Shown one piece after another: positions 1 through 9,770 of a stretch of 64,000 nt of DNA; the stretch's first letter is position 1, and the number at the start of each line of letters is the position of its first letter. The notes below the pieces were generated by a model that did not search any database, had not been told where the DNA came from, and saw only the letters and a program-made list of their open reading frames with translations. The position numbers and the translations under genes were made by a program. This DNA comes from CAVSRC01 sp963782045 (lineage in GTDB: Bacteria > Pseudomonadota > Alphaproteobacteria > Rhizobiales > Kaistiaceae), in the NCBI GenBank assembly GCA_963782045.1, contig CAWAIR010000006.1:372001-436000 (forward strand), read 5' to 3'.

Positions 1-2
1 GG

Positions 3-749
3 CCGCGGCTCGATCCGATCGACAGGGCAGCGATCAAAGCGCTGAGCGATGAAGGTGTCGCCAGGACCTTGGCGCCGGTGCTGGAGACCATCGGGCAAGT
101 GCGGCGGTCGCTATCCGGCGACAAGACGCTGATTGGCTTCTGCGGGGCGCCGTGGACGGTGGCGACCTACATGGTCGCGGGTCGGGGAACGCCGGACCAG
201 GCCCCTGCCCGCGTCTTGGCGCTGACCGAACCCGATGCGTTTCAGGTACTGGTCGATCGGTTGGTCGCCGTCTCCGCGAACTATCTCGTCGCACAGCTCG
301 AGGCGGGCGCCGACGTGGTGCAGATCTTCGACACCTGGGCCGGCGTTCTCGACGAGGCGGGTTTCGAGCGGTGGTGCGTGGCGCCGACGGCGGAGATCGT
401 GCGGCGGGTGAAGGCGGCGGCGCCGCGGGCCAAGGTGATTGGGTTCCCGCGCGGGGCCGGAGCGAGGCTGGAACGCTATGTGGCGGCGACCGGTATCGAT
501 GGTGTATCGATCGACTGGACGGTGCCGCTGGCCTATGCGCGCGAGCGGCTGCAGAGCCAGGTGGCGGTTCAGGGCAATCTCGATCCGATGGTGCTGATGG
601 CGGGCGGCGAGGCGCTGGAGCAAGCGGTGCGGCGAATACGCGCAGGGTTGGGTGATGGCCGGTTCATCTTCAACCTGGGTCACGGCATTCTGCCGCAGAC
701 GCCGGTCGAGCATGTGAAGCGGCTGGTCGAACTGGTGCGGGCGCCATGA
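3..749 (+). CDS. hemE: Uroporphyrinogen decarboxylase HemE (5' end cut by window)
   Basis: Decarboxylates the four acetate side chains of uroporphyrinogen III to give coproporphyrinogen III in cytoplasmic heme biosynthesis. The open frame runs in from the left edge without a stop, so the N-terminus, which carries the family's first substrate-binding arginines, is missing. What remains matches the family: IGFCGAPWTVATYM, then ADVVQIFDTWAG, then GVSIDW, VQGNLDP and a C-terminal FNLGHGILPQTP. The TGA stop overlaps the ATG of hemJ in an ATGA, so the two heme genes are translationally coupled. A TTG at 69 could be taken as a start, but the reading frame and homology continue upstream of it. Confidence 0.95.
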   Translation, partial: PRLDPIDRAAIKALSDEGVARTLAPVLETIGQVRRSLSGDKTLIGFCGAPWTVATYMVAGRGTPDQAPARVLALTEPDAFQVLVDRLVAVSANYLVAQLEAGADVVQIFDTWAGVLDEAGFERWCVAPTAEIVRRVKAAAPRAKVIGFPRGAGARLERYVAATGIDGVSIDWTVPLAYARERLQSQVAVQGNLDPMVLMAGGEALEQAVRRIRAGLGDGRFIFNLGHGILPQTPVEHVKRLVELVRAP

Positions 750-1258
750 TGAAGGCACCCGGAATGCTGATGCTGCGGGCGGCAGTCATGGCGCTGGTGC
801 TGGCGGTGCTGGCGATCTGGCTGATCCCCGATGGCGCCTATGTGTGGATGAAGGTGCTGCACATCGTCGCCATCATCTCGTGGATGGCGGGGCTGCTCTA
901 TCTGCCGCGGCTGTTCGTCTACCACTGCGAGGCGGTGGCCGGCTCGAAGCAGTCGGAAACCTTCAAGGTGATGGAGCGGCGGCTGCTCAGGGCGATCATG
1001 ACGCCGGCGATGATCGCGAGCTGGGCGGTCGGCCTGTGGCTGGCCTGGGACCTGAACCTGTTCGGCGACCTCTGGTTCCAGCTCAAGCTGCTGTTGGCGC
1101 TCTGCCTCACCTGGGTGCACTGGTTCCTGGCCAACGCGACGCTGGAATTCGCCGAGGACCGCAACCAGCGGCCGCAGCGCCTCTACCGCTTCGTCAACGA
1201 GGTGCCGACGCTTCTGATGATCGGCATCGTCATCCTAGTCATCGTGCGGCCGTTCTGA
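746..1258 (+). CDS. hemJ: Protoporphyrinogen IX oxidase HemJ
   Basis: Membrane protein of 170 aa that oxidises protoporphyrinogen IX to protoporphyrin IX, replacing HemG/HemY in most alphaproteobacteria. It has about four hydrophobic segments. The family's conserved start of the second helix is present (WMKVLHIVAIISWMAGL, with His39 the likely heme ligand), followed by LPRLFVYHCEA, the LKLLLALCLTWVHW helix and the terminal RFVNEVPTLLMIGIVILVIV. Two consecutive ATG codons stand at 746 and 749; the first overlaps the hemE stop. A hemE-hemJ-rho order is typical of Hyphomicrobiales. This assignment rests on family pattern, not on an alignment I could run. Confidence 0.93.
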   Translation: MMKAPGMLMLRAAVMALVLAVLAIWLIPDGAYVWMKVLHIVAIISWMAGLLYLPRLFVYHCEAVAGSKQSETFKVMERRLLRAIMTPAMIASWAVGLWLAWDLNLFGDLWFQLKLLLALCLTWVHWFLANATLEFAEDRNQRPQRLYRFVNEVPTLLMIGIVILVIVRPF

Positions 1259-1452
1259 TCCCGCGGGAACGCGCGCTTTCGGCCTTGCGGTGGCCGATGC
1301 GAGCCATTATCTTGCCGGCAACCGCACAAGCAGACAGGCGCCGGCGGCAACTCCAGGCCAGATGGCGCCCCGACCTCCAACGTCGGTCAGAAGTTCTGCG
1401 ACTTCCCACTGTCGGTTTCTTTTCCCAGACTCATCCAAGAGAATCCCGCTCC
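1259..1452 (+). promoter_or_regulatory. hemJ-rho intergenic region / probable rho leader
   Basis: A 194-base gap lies between the hemJ stop and the rho ATG. It holds a small GC hairpin just after hemJ (CGGCC, 7-base loop, GGCCG, near 1281-1297) and a pyrimidine-rich stretch (about 1400-1435) before rho. Bacterial rho genes are commonly autoregulated by Rho-dependent termination in their leader. A long C-rich, G-poor leader would suit that here, but this is inference. I see no additional gene in it. Confidence 0.3.
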
Positions 1453-2718
<1,266 letters not shown>

Positions 2719-2722
2719 GTGG

Positions 2723-2742
2723 GGCCGGCGCTGACGCCGGCC
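2723..2742 (+). terminator. GC hairpin after rho
   Basis: A perfect 8-bp stem (GGCCGGCG, loop CTGA, CGCCGGCC) lies 4 bases after the rho stop. There is no T-run, so it may stabilise the 3' end or stop the polymerase weakly. It is also downstream of the DUF2254 gene, which converges from the other side. Confidence 0.4.
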
Positions 2743-2811
2743 GTCGCGAAGCAGACCAGACACGCGCGGAACCATGCCGCCGGGCGCAGGAGCGCGGGCG
2801 GATGTGGGCAC

Positions 2812-4137
2812 TCACGCGCGAGGACGCGGCGCGGCCGGGTGGTCTGCGGTCGCCGGCCGATAGAGCGCGTCGGCGATGCGCGCTTCGAAATCGTCGCGGT
2901 CGTCGGCGTTGGGAATGGTTTCTCTGGCGCCGGTGTGGACGCGTTGCAGGTGATGGCGGATGGCCTCCGAGCGGGCGTCGTCGGCATGGACGAGAAGCTG
3001 GCCAAGGCGATCGGCAAGCCGGATGAGGATGGCGGGCTGGGCGGCGCCGGCCTGACGGATTTCGTTGAAGGCGGCATCGAGCAGCCCGGCAAAATCGGTC
3101 ACCGGCTGCAACAGGCGGATGGTGCCGTCGCCATCGCGGCGGAGCGGTTCGGGTTCGCCGCGGCGCATGATGGCGGCGAAGGATGCGGCGAGCCGGTCGA
3201 TGACTGAGAGCGCGGTGTGCGGGTCGTTGACCCCGGGCGACAGGGCGCGGAGCGCGATCTCGACGAGCTGGCGGATGGAATATTCGAGATCCTGAACGGC
3301 GGTGCGAGTGTGCCCCTGGACGATTGCCTTGCGGATCATGGTGGTGAGGTCGTCATCGGCCGCCGACGGCGGTTGCACGCGCGCCAGGGTGTCGCCGACA
3401 AGGGCGAACTGACCCGGACGATGGGAAAGGGCGATGACCGCGGCGCGGCGCCGGGCGGCATCGATGAGGGCGTCGTGGTCGATGACCTGCACGTAGCCGC
3501 TGGCAGCGGCGGCAATCGGCGCGCCCTGCCCTGCCGCCAGGTCTGCCAGGCCGGGTTCGGCAGCGAGCGCAGGGCGACGGCGCTCGGGAAGGAGTGAGGC
3601 GGAATAGGAATCGAGCGTCGCGCCGACGCGACCGATGATGGTGTCGGCGACGATCGAGCGGGCGAGATGGTGCACGAAGAGGAGCAGGAGCACCATGCTG
3701 GCCAGCACAAGCATGGTGCCGAGGGTGACCGCGAGCTGCGGCACTGCCTGATCGTCGCTGCCGGCGACGGTGCGCAGCACGATGAGCAGATAGGCGACAG
3801 TGCCGATGAGCGTGCCGAGGGTGACCTTGGTGCGCGTGTCGCCCATGAAGATCGGGATCAGTCGCGGCCCGAGGGACTGGGCGGCGAGGGTGAGCACGAC
3901 CATAGTGATGGAGATGGCAAGCGTCGCCGTGGTGATCATAGCGGTAAGCAGGCTGCCGAGCAGGCTGCTGGCGCGGGTCGTGCCGCCGCCGTAGAGCCAC
4001 CAGACGCCGCCATCGGGGGAAAGGTGGAGCTGGAGGACGGCGACCACCAGGGCGATGGCGACGGCGACAACCGCGATGGGCAGGGCCCACAGCGAGTTAC
4101 GCACGCCATCCCAGATCATCAGGAGGCGCGCGGTCAT
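2812..4137 (-). CDS. DUF2254 family predicted membrane protein
   Basis: 441 aa integral membrane protein of the DUF2254 family; its function is unknown. The N-terminal third has four hydrophobic stretches (SLWALPIAVVAVAIALVVAVL; LLGSLLTAMITTATLAISITMVVLTLA; LGTLIGTVAYLLIVL; LAVTLGTMLVLASMVLLLLFVHHLA). The rest is soluble, with the conserved ISPGVNDPHTA-like stretch present here as LSPGVNDPHTALSVIDRLA. It converges on rho and is followed upstream by an unrelated small gene. Nothing in the sequence shows a ligand. I am confident of the family and not of any activity. Confidence 0.85.
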   Translation of the reverse strand: MTARLLMIWDGVRNSLWALPIAVVAVAIALVVAVLQLHLSPDGGVWWLYGGGTTRASSLLGSLLTAMITTATLAISITMVVLTLAAQSLGPRLIPIFMGDTRTKVTLGTLIGTVAYLLIVLRTVAGSDDQAVPQLAVTLGTMLVLASMVLLLLFVHHLARSIVADTIIGRVGATLDSYSASLLPERRRPALAAEPGLADLAAGQGAPIAAAASGYVQVIDHDALIDAARRRAAVIALSHRPGQFALVGDTLARVQPPSAADDDLTTMIRKAIVQGHTRTAVQDLEYSIRQLVEIALRALSPGVNDPHTALSVIDRLAASFAAIMRRGEPEPLRRDGDGTIRLLQPVTDFAGLLDAAFNEIRQAGAAQPAILIRLADRLGQLLVHADDARSEAIRHHLQRVHTGARETIPNADDRDDFEARIADALYRPATADHPAAPRPRA

Positions 4138-4171
4138 CCGCGGCTTAATCCGTCCACGCGCGGAGCGGCGG

Positions 4172-4393
4172 CTACTGGCGCTTGATGCCGAGACCGATGG
4201 CGAAGCCGCGCTTGGCGACGTCGAGTTCCTTCTCGGCCGGCGTCTCGGGGTCGTCGGCGTCGGTATCGATGGCCAAGGTGCCGACGTCCTCCATCGGGTC
4301 GATGGGTTTGCCGTCCCTGCGCTCCCTGAGGCCCTTGGCCGCCAGACGGCGCTTCTTCTCGATTTGCTGGGCCTTTTCCTTGTCGCTCTGCAT
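4172..4393 (-). CDS. Small hypothetical protein
   Basis: 73 aa, highly charged, no membrane segment or signal peptide. The N-terminal half is lysine/arginine rich (KEKAQQIEKKRRLAAKGLRERR), the middle is acidic (DTDADDPETPAEKELD), and it ends GFAIGLGIKRQ. I do not recognise the family. It lies between DUF2254 and the YyaL-like gene on the same strand, with 34 and 76 bases of spacing. Codon use matches its neighbours, which supports it being translated. Confidence 0.6.
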   Translation of the reverse strand: MQSDKEKAQQIEKKRRLAAKGLRERRDGKPIDPMEDVGTLAIDTDADDPETPAEKELDVAKRGFAIGLGIKRQ

Positions 4394-4469
4394 GGTCGGT
4401 TTCCTTCTGCTTGCAGAGGAAACGCGACGGGGCCGAGGCTGGTTCCCGGTCGCGGCGGGGCGGGACGAC

Positions 4470-6491
4470 TTAGGCGATGTGGGCGGCGATCAGCCTGGCA
4501 AGAGCATCGGCGTCGGTGACCGGGAGCGAGCAGGTCTCGCCGCGGCAGACATAGGCCGTGGCCTGGCCGTCGATGGCGGTCTTGCCTCTGGCGGGGTGTG
4601 ACGGCGGCAGGCTGGCGCCGTTGCCGGTGAGGACGATGATGGTGTTGGGCGTGGCCTGAGCGCGGACGGCGGCAAGCAAATGATTATCCGGCGAAGTATC
4701 GGGCACCACGATGGCAACGTCGATGGCGCCGAGGCGGAGGTCGAGGGCGTTAAGCAGGCCGGTGGTGGCGAGGAGGTTGTCGGCAATGGCGCCGGCGGCG
4801 GCGGTGAGGACGGCATCGACATCGTCGCGATAAGCGTCCTTGCCGGTGAGGCGCCAGAGGCGGACGAGGTTGGCGGCCATCAGCGAGGCAGCCGACGGGG
4901 TGGCCTCGTCGGCGTCGGCGCGGGGACGGATGATGAGGGCTTCGGCGTCGTCGGCGGAAAGGAAGTAGCCGGGGCGGGCGGCGTCCCAATGGTGGTGGCG
5001 AAGGGTGGCGGCGAACGCCTCGGCATGGTCAAGCCAGGCGGTTTCGAACGTCGCCTGGTGGAGGGCGAGCGCCGCGTGGATCATGGCGGCATAGTCGGTG
5101 GCGAGACCGGGGAAGACCGCCTTGCCGTCGCGCCAGGAATGCGCCAGGCGGTCAGCGCGCATCATGGTGGTGGTGACGAAGCGGAAAGCGTCGGCGGCAC
5201 GGTCGATCCAGTCGCGGCGGCTGAAGGCCGCGCCGGCGGAAGCGAGCGCGGCAATGGCGAGACCGTTCCAGTCGGCGAGGACCTTGTCGTCGGTGGCGGG
5301 GCGGACGCGGCGGGCGCGATGGTCGAGCAGATGCGCACGGGCGGCAGCGAGACGGCGCTCGTCGTCGGCGCCGAGTAGATGGGGCGTGTGCAGACGATTG
5401 GGGATCGAAACGCCCTCCCAGTTGCCGCCGTCGCGGATATCGTAGGTATCGGCGAAGAAGGTGCCCTCCCCTTGCCCGAGCACCGCCATCACCTCCGACC
5501 GGGTCCAGACATAGAAGCGGCCCTCGTGGCCCTCCGAATCGGCGTCGATGCTGGCGGCGTACGCGCCGCCAGGCAGCAGCATCTCCCGGTCCAGCCAGGC
5601 GACGGTTTGCTCGGCACGGGCGCGGAACAATGCCTCGCCGGTGGATGTCCAGGCGGTGGCCAGCAGCGCGAGGAGCTGGGCATTGTCGTAGAGCATCTTC
5701 TCGAAGTGGGGGACGAGCCAGCGGGCGTCGGTTGCATAACGGGCGAAGCCGCCGCCGATGTGATCGGTGATGCCGCCCTGGCAGATATTGCGAAGGGTGA
5801 CGAGGACGATGTCGCGATAGCGGGCCTCGCCGGTGCGGTAAGCGGCGCGCCAGAGAAACTGCAGCAGGCCGGCCTGGGGAAATTTTGGGGCGCCGTTGGT
5901 GCCGCCGCGGACGGGGTCCATGAAGGACAGGATGCGCGCGGCTGCCTGGTCGAGAAGCGGGCGATCGAGGGCGACGCCGGGGCCGGCGCGGGGCGCGGAA
6001 AGATGCGCCATGAGGGCGGTGGTGTTGGTGGTGACGGTACCGGGATCGTCGCTGTAGATGCGGGCGACCTGACGCAGCACGTCGACGAAGCCCGGGCGGC
6101 CGTAACGCGCGGTCCTGGGGAAATAGGTGCCGCCCCAGATCGGTTGGCCGCGTGGCGTCAGAAACATGGTGAGCGGCCAGCCGCCCTGCTCGCCGGTGGC
6201 GTGCAGCGCGGCCATGTAGATCTGGTCGATGTCGGGACGTTCCTCGCGGTCGACCTTGATGTTCACGAAAAGCTCGTTCATGACCGCGGCGGTTTCCGGG
6301 TCTTCGAAGCTTTCATGGGCCATGACATGGCACCAGTGGCAGGCGGCATAGCCGACGGAAAGAAGGATGGGTTTATCGGCGGCAGCCGCAGCGGCGAGCG
6401 CTGCCGGGCCCCACGGACGCCAGTGGACGGGATTGTCCTTGTGCTGGAGCAGGTAGGGGCTGGCCTCGTGGCGGAGAAGGTTTTCGCTCAT
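4470..6491 (-). CDS. YyaL/DUF255 thioredoxin-fold protein with (alpha/alpha)6-barrel domain
   Basis: 673 aa cytoplasmic protein of the YyaL/SSP411 family (spermatogenesis-associated protein 20-like). The N-terminal thioredoxin-like domain starts with the family signature NLLRHEASPYLLQHKDNPV and has the CHWCH active-site pair (Cys51, Cys54), then DREERPDIDQIYM and GGWPLTMFLTP. The C-terminal two thirds resemble six-hairpin glycosidase folds (FEKMLYDNAQLL, DADSEGHEGRFYVWT, DDKVLADWNGLAI). The precise substrate is unknown; homologues are annotated as N-acylglucosamine epimerase-like or redox proteins. Length is normal. It starts 14 bases from the divergent mnmE start, so the two share a compact promoter region. 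Confidence 0.9.
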   Translation of the reverse strand: MSENLLRHEASPYLLQHKDNPVHWRPWGPAALAAAAAADKPILLSVGYAACHWCHVMAHESFEDPETAAVMNELFVNIKVDREERPDIDQIYMAALHATGEQGGWPLTMFLTPRGQPIWGGTYFPRTARYGRPGFVDVLRQVARIYSDDPGTVTTNTTALMAHLSAPRAGPGVALDRPLLDQAAARILSFMDPVRGGTNGAPKFPQAGLLQFLWRAAYRTGEARYRDIVLVTLRNICQGGITDHIGGGFARYATDARWLVPHFEKMLYDNAQLLALLATAWTSTGEALFRARAEQTVAWLDREMLLPGGAYAASIDADSEGHEGRFYVWTRSEVMAVLGQGEGTFFADTYDIRDGGNWEGVSIPNRLHTPHLLGADDERRLAAARAHLLDHRARRVRPATDDKVLADWNGLAIAALASAGAAFSRRDWIDRAADAFRFVTTTMMRADRLAHSWRDGKAVFPGLATDYAAMIHAALALHQATFETAWLDHAEAFAATLRHHHWDAARPGYFLSADDAEALIIRPRADADEATPSAASLMAANLVRLWRLTGKDAYRDDVDAVLTAAAGAIADNLLATTGLLNALDLRLGAIDVAIVVPDTSPDNHLLAAVRAQATPNTIIVLTGNGASLPPSHPARGKTAIDGQATAYVCRGETCSLPVTDADALARLIAAHIA

Positions 6492-6505
6492 GGTTTCGAT
6501 CTAGG

Positions 6506-7840
6506 GTGAGGACGGTGGCGGGCGATACGATCTTCGCATTGTCGAGCGGGACGCCGCCAGCGGGGGTGGCGGTCATCCGCATGAGCGGGCCCGGCGTTCG
6601 ATTCGGACTCGAAACGCTGATCGGTGCGGTGCCGGAACCACGCCGGATTTCCTTGAGATCCATCCGCTCAGCCGGGGGCGACGTGCTTGATCAGGGGCTG
6701 GTGGTGTTCTTCGCCGCACCGGCGAGTTTCAGCGGCGAGGACGTGGCGGAACTGCACGTGCATGGCGGGCGCGGCGTGGTGGCAGCGGTGCTCGGGGCGT
6801 TGTCCGGGATCGATGGCTTTCGTCCGGCTGAGGCGGGCGAGTTCACCCGCCGGGCCTTCGCCAACCAGCGGCTCGACCTGACCCAGGTCGAGGGACTGGC
6901 CGATCTGGTGGCGGCGGAGACGGAAGCGCAGCGGCGCCAGGCGCTCAGGCAGAGCGACGGGACCATCGGGCGGCTCTACGAGGACTGGCGGCGGCGGCTG
7001 GTGCGGGCGCGGGCGCTGATCGAGGCGGAGCTGGACTTTTCGGACGAGGATGACATCCCAGCTTCGGCGAGCAGCGGTGCCTGGGCGCTGGCGGGTGCGG
7101 TGCGGCAGGAAATCGTTAACCATGTCGAAGACCGGCGGGGGGAGCGGGTGCGCGAGGGAGCGGAGATCGTCGTTCTCGGTCCGCCCAATGCCGGCAAGTC
7201 GAGCCTGGTGAATGCCATTGCGCGGCGCGACGTGGTCATCGTCACGGCGGAACCGGGCACGACGCGGGACATGATCGAGGTGCGGGTTGACCTCGATGGC
7301 TACGCGGCGACGCTGGTGGATACCGCCGGGCTGCGGCAAGCGGTGGGCGTGGTTGAACGGGAGGGTGTGCGCCGGGCGGAGGCGCGCGGCGCCAGGGCCG
7401 ACCTGGTACTCTGGCTCGGCGACGTGCGCGAGGGCCGCGGGCACCCCCCTGCCCTGTCGGTTCCCGTGATCCATGTCGGGACGAAACGCGACCTGATCGA
7501 TTCGGACTTGGAACGAGCCCGGCTTTGTGCGGCTTTCGACCATTGCGTTTCGTCGGTGACTGGCGACGGCGTGGCCGATCTGCTGCGAAGTCTGGGACGG
7601 TGGTTGTCTGACCAGCTCGGCCGGGGCGAAGCGGTGGTTGCGACGCGCGCGCGGCATCGGGCGGCGCTCGGCGCGTGCGCGGAGGCGATCGGGGCAGCCC
7701 TTGTGGACGACGGCCGCGGGCTGGAGCTGCGCGCCGAGGACTTGCGACGGGCCGGCGATGCCCTAGGAAGAGTGACGGGGCGCATCGGCGTCGAGGAAAT
7801 GTTGGACGTCGTGTTCCGCGATTTCTGTATCGGAAAATGA
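6506..7840 (+). CDS. mnmE: tRNA-modification GTPase MnmE
   Basis: 444 aa GTPase that works with MnmG to put the carboxymethylaminomethyl group on U34 of tRNAs. The N-terminal folate-binding domain begins DTIFALSSGTPPAGVAVIRMSG; a helical domain follows; the G domain has Walker A GPPNAGKSS near residue 224, the DTAGLR switch and TKRDL. The C-terminal CIGK is the family signature, with the cysteine typical of MnmE. The start is GTG at 6506. The gene is slightly shorter than the E. coli form, as usual in rhizobia. A perfect parS site lies just after its stop, before mnmG. Confidence 0.96.
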   Translation: MRTVAGDTIFALSSGTPPAGVAVIRMSGPGVRFGLETLIGAVPEPRRISLRSIRSAGGDVLDQGLVVFFAAPASFSGEDVAELHVHGGRGVVAAVLGALSGIDGFRPAEAGEFTRRAFANQRLDLTQVEGLADLVAAETEAQRRQALRQSDGTIGRLYEDWRRRLVRARALIEAELDFSDEDDIPASASSGAWALAGAVRQEIVNHVEDRRGERVREGAEIVVLGPPNAGKSSLVNAIARRDVVIVTAEPGTTRDMIEVRVDLDGYAATLVDTAGLRQAVGVVEREGVRRAEARGARADLVLWLGDVREGRGHPPALSVPVIHVGTKRDLIDSDLERARLCAAFDHCVSSVTGDGVADLLRSLGRWLSDQLGRGEAVVATRARHRAALGACAEAIGAALVDDGRGLELRAEDLRRAGDALGRVTGRIGVEEMLDVVFRDFCIGK

Positions 7841-7846
7841 GGGTGC

Positions 7847-7862
7847 TGTTTCACGTGAAACA
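7847..7862. promoter_or_regulatory. parS centromere site 1 (perfect)
   Basis: TGTTTCACGTGAAACA, a perfect 16-bp palindrome identical to the broad bacterial parS consensus. It lies between mnmE and mnmG, about 3.4 kb from parB. ParB binds such sites, loads as a CTP-dependent sliding clamp, and lets ParA segregate the origin region. That it is a parS site is established knowledge of the motif together with the nearby parAB genes. Confidence 0.95.
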
Positions 7863-7895
7863 GGGGCGAGCGGGAGGCGAATCACGGATGAGTTC

Positions 7896-9770
7896 ATGAC
7901 GGATACGAACCGATCCTTCGACGTGATCGTGGTCGGCGGGGGCCATGCGGGCACCGAGGCCGCAGCGGCGGCGGCGCGCATGGGGGCGCGGACGGCGCTG
8001 GTGACGCAATCCTTCGCCACGGTCGGCGCGATGTCCTGCAACCCGGCGATCGGCGGACTCGGCAAGGGCCACCTGGTCCGCGAGATCGATGCGCTTGACG
8101 GGATCATGGGCGTGGCCGCGGATCGCGCCGGCATCCAGTTCCGGGTGCTTAACCGGCGCAAGGGACCGGCGGTGCGTGGTCCCCGGGCACAGGCCGACCG
8201 CAAGCTCTACGCCCGGGCGGTGCAGGGCCTGCTGAAGGAACAGGACGGTCTCACTGTCGTCGAAGAGGAGGTCGTCGACCTCGTTGTCGGCGAGGGGCGG
8301 GCGGCCGGCGTGGTGCTCGGCGACGGACGGGTGCTCGCTGCCGGCGCCGTGGTCATCACGACGGGAACGTTCCTGCGCGGGCTGATCCACATGGGCGAGG
8401 TGAAGATTGCGGCCGGGCGCGTCGGCGAGGCACCGTCGGTGGGGCTGGCGCGGACGCTGGAGGTCGCGGGTTTCCGCCTGGGGCGGCTGAAGACGGGGAC
8501 GCCGCCGCGCCTGGATGGGCGGACGATTGACTGGTCGGGGCTCGACCGGCAGGCGGGCGACGATCCGCCGGAGCCGTTCTCCGCGCTGACGACGGCGATT
8601 TCCAACCCGCAGGTCGCGTGCGCCATCACGCGGACGACCGACGCGGTGCATCGGGTGATCCGCCAGAACATCAGGCGCTCGCCGATGTTCTCCGGCGAGA
8701 TCCAGAGCCGCGGTCCGCGCTATTGCCCGAGCATCGAAGACAAGATCATGCGCTTCGGTGACCGCGACGGGCACCAGATCTTTCTGGAACCGGAGGGGCT
8801 GGACGACCCTACCGTCTATCCCAACGGCATCTCCACAGCGCTGCCCGAGAGCGTGCAGGTGGAGATCGTGCGGGCGATCCCGGGGCTGGAGAAGGCGCGG
8901 ATCACACGGCCGGGCTATGCCATCGAATATGACCATGTCGATCCGCGCGAGCTGAAGCCGACACTGGAGACCAAGCGCATTGCGCGGCTGTTCCTGGCCG
9001 GGCAGATCAACGGCACGACCGGCTACGAGGAGGCCGGCGCGCAGGGGCTGCTTGCCGGGCTCAACGCGGCGCTGATTGCCGGCGGCGGGGAGGGGGTCAC
9101 CATCAGCCGGTCGGAGGCTTATCTCGGCGTGATGATCGACGACCTGCTGACCGCGGGAGTGACCGAGCCCTATCGGATGTTCACCTCGCGGGCGGAATAC
9201 CGGCTGTCGCTCAGGGCGGACAATGCCGACCAGCGGCTGACGCCCAAGGGAATTGATCTCGGTGTGGTCGGCAGCGAGCGGCGGCGGACATACCGGGCGA
9301 GGGCGGATAGGCTGGATGGGGCGCGGGCGCTCACGCAATCGCTGACGCTGACGCCGAACGAGGCCGAACGCCATGGCATCCGCATCAACCGCGACGGCAC
9401 GCGGCGCTCTGCCTTCGACCTGCTGGCCTATCCCGGGATGAGCATGGGGAGGCTGGCGCGGGTATGGCCGGATCTCGGCGGGCTCGATCGATTCGCCTCC
9501 GAACAGATCGAGACTGAGGCGAAGTACGCGGTCTACCTGGAGCGGCAGCGGTTCGATATCGCAGAAGTGCGGGCCGATGAGGCGGTGACCATCCCCGACG
9601 ATCTCGATCTTGGCGCGCTGTCGGGCCTCTCCGGCGAGTTGCGCGACAAGCTGACAGCGGTGCGGCCGGCCACCCTCGGCCAGGCGGCCCGCATCGAGGG
9701 CATGACGCCGGCGGCGCTGGCGCTTCTGCTCGGCGGAATCCGGCGCCTTCGTGGGCGGAAGGTGGCGTGA
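7896..9770 (+). CDS. mnmG: tRNA uridine-5-carboxymethylaminomethyl(34) synthase MnmG (GidA)
   Basis: 624 aa FAD/NADH enzyme, partner of MnmE in wobble-uridine modification. It shows the N-terminal dinucleotide-binding VVGGGHAGTEAA, then MSCNPAIGGLGKGHLV, the catalytic-cysteine region CPSIEDKI, and the second signature AGQINGTTGYEEAGAQGL. The C-terminal MnmE-interacting helical domain ends with the usual basic tail. The ATG at 7896 follows a short stretch after the parS site. The TGA stop overlaps the GTG start of rsmG in a GTGA, so the two are coupled. Confidence 0.97.
   Translation: MTDTNRSFDVIVVGGGHAGTEAAAAAARMGARTALVTQSFATVGAMSCNPAIGGLGKGHLVREIDALDGIMGVAADRAGIQFRVLNRRKGPAVRGPRAQADRKLYARAVQGLLKEQDGLTVVEEEVVDLVVGEGRAAGVVLGDGRVLAAGAVVITTGTFLRGLIHMGEVKIAAGRVGEAPSVGLARTLEVAGFRLGRLKTGTPPRLDGRTIDWSGLDRQAGDDPPEPFSALTTAISNPQVACAITRTTDAVHRVIRQNIRRSPMFSGEIQSRGPRYCPSIEDKIMRFGDRDGHQIFLEPEGLDDPTVYPNGISTALPESVQVEIVRAIPGLEKARITRPGYAIEYDHVDPRELKPTLETKRIARLFLAGQINGTTGYEEAGAQGLLAGLNAALIAGGGEGVTISRSEAYLGVMIDDLLTAGVTEPYRMFTSRAEYRLSLRADNADQRLTPKGIDLGVVGSERRRTYRARADRLDGARALTQSLTLTPNEAERHGIRINRDGTRRSAFDLLAYPGMSMGRLARVWPDLGGLDRFASEQIETEAKYAVYLERQRFDIAEVRADEAVTIPDDLDLGALSGLSGELRDKLTAVRPATLGQAARIEGMTPAALALLLGGIRRLRGRKVA

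Noticed and set aside
844..1452. Upstream extension of the rho reading frame
   Set aside because: The frame is open through hemJ, but the family's N-terminus begins at 1453.
7300..7854. Minus-strand ORF ending over parS
   Set aside because: A shadow of mnmE with unlikely composition; no homology.
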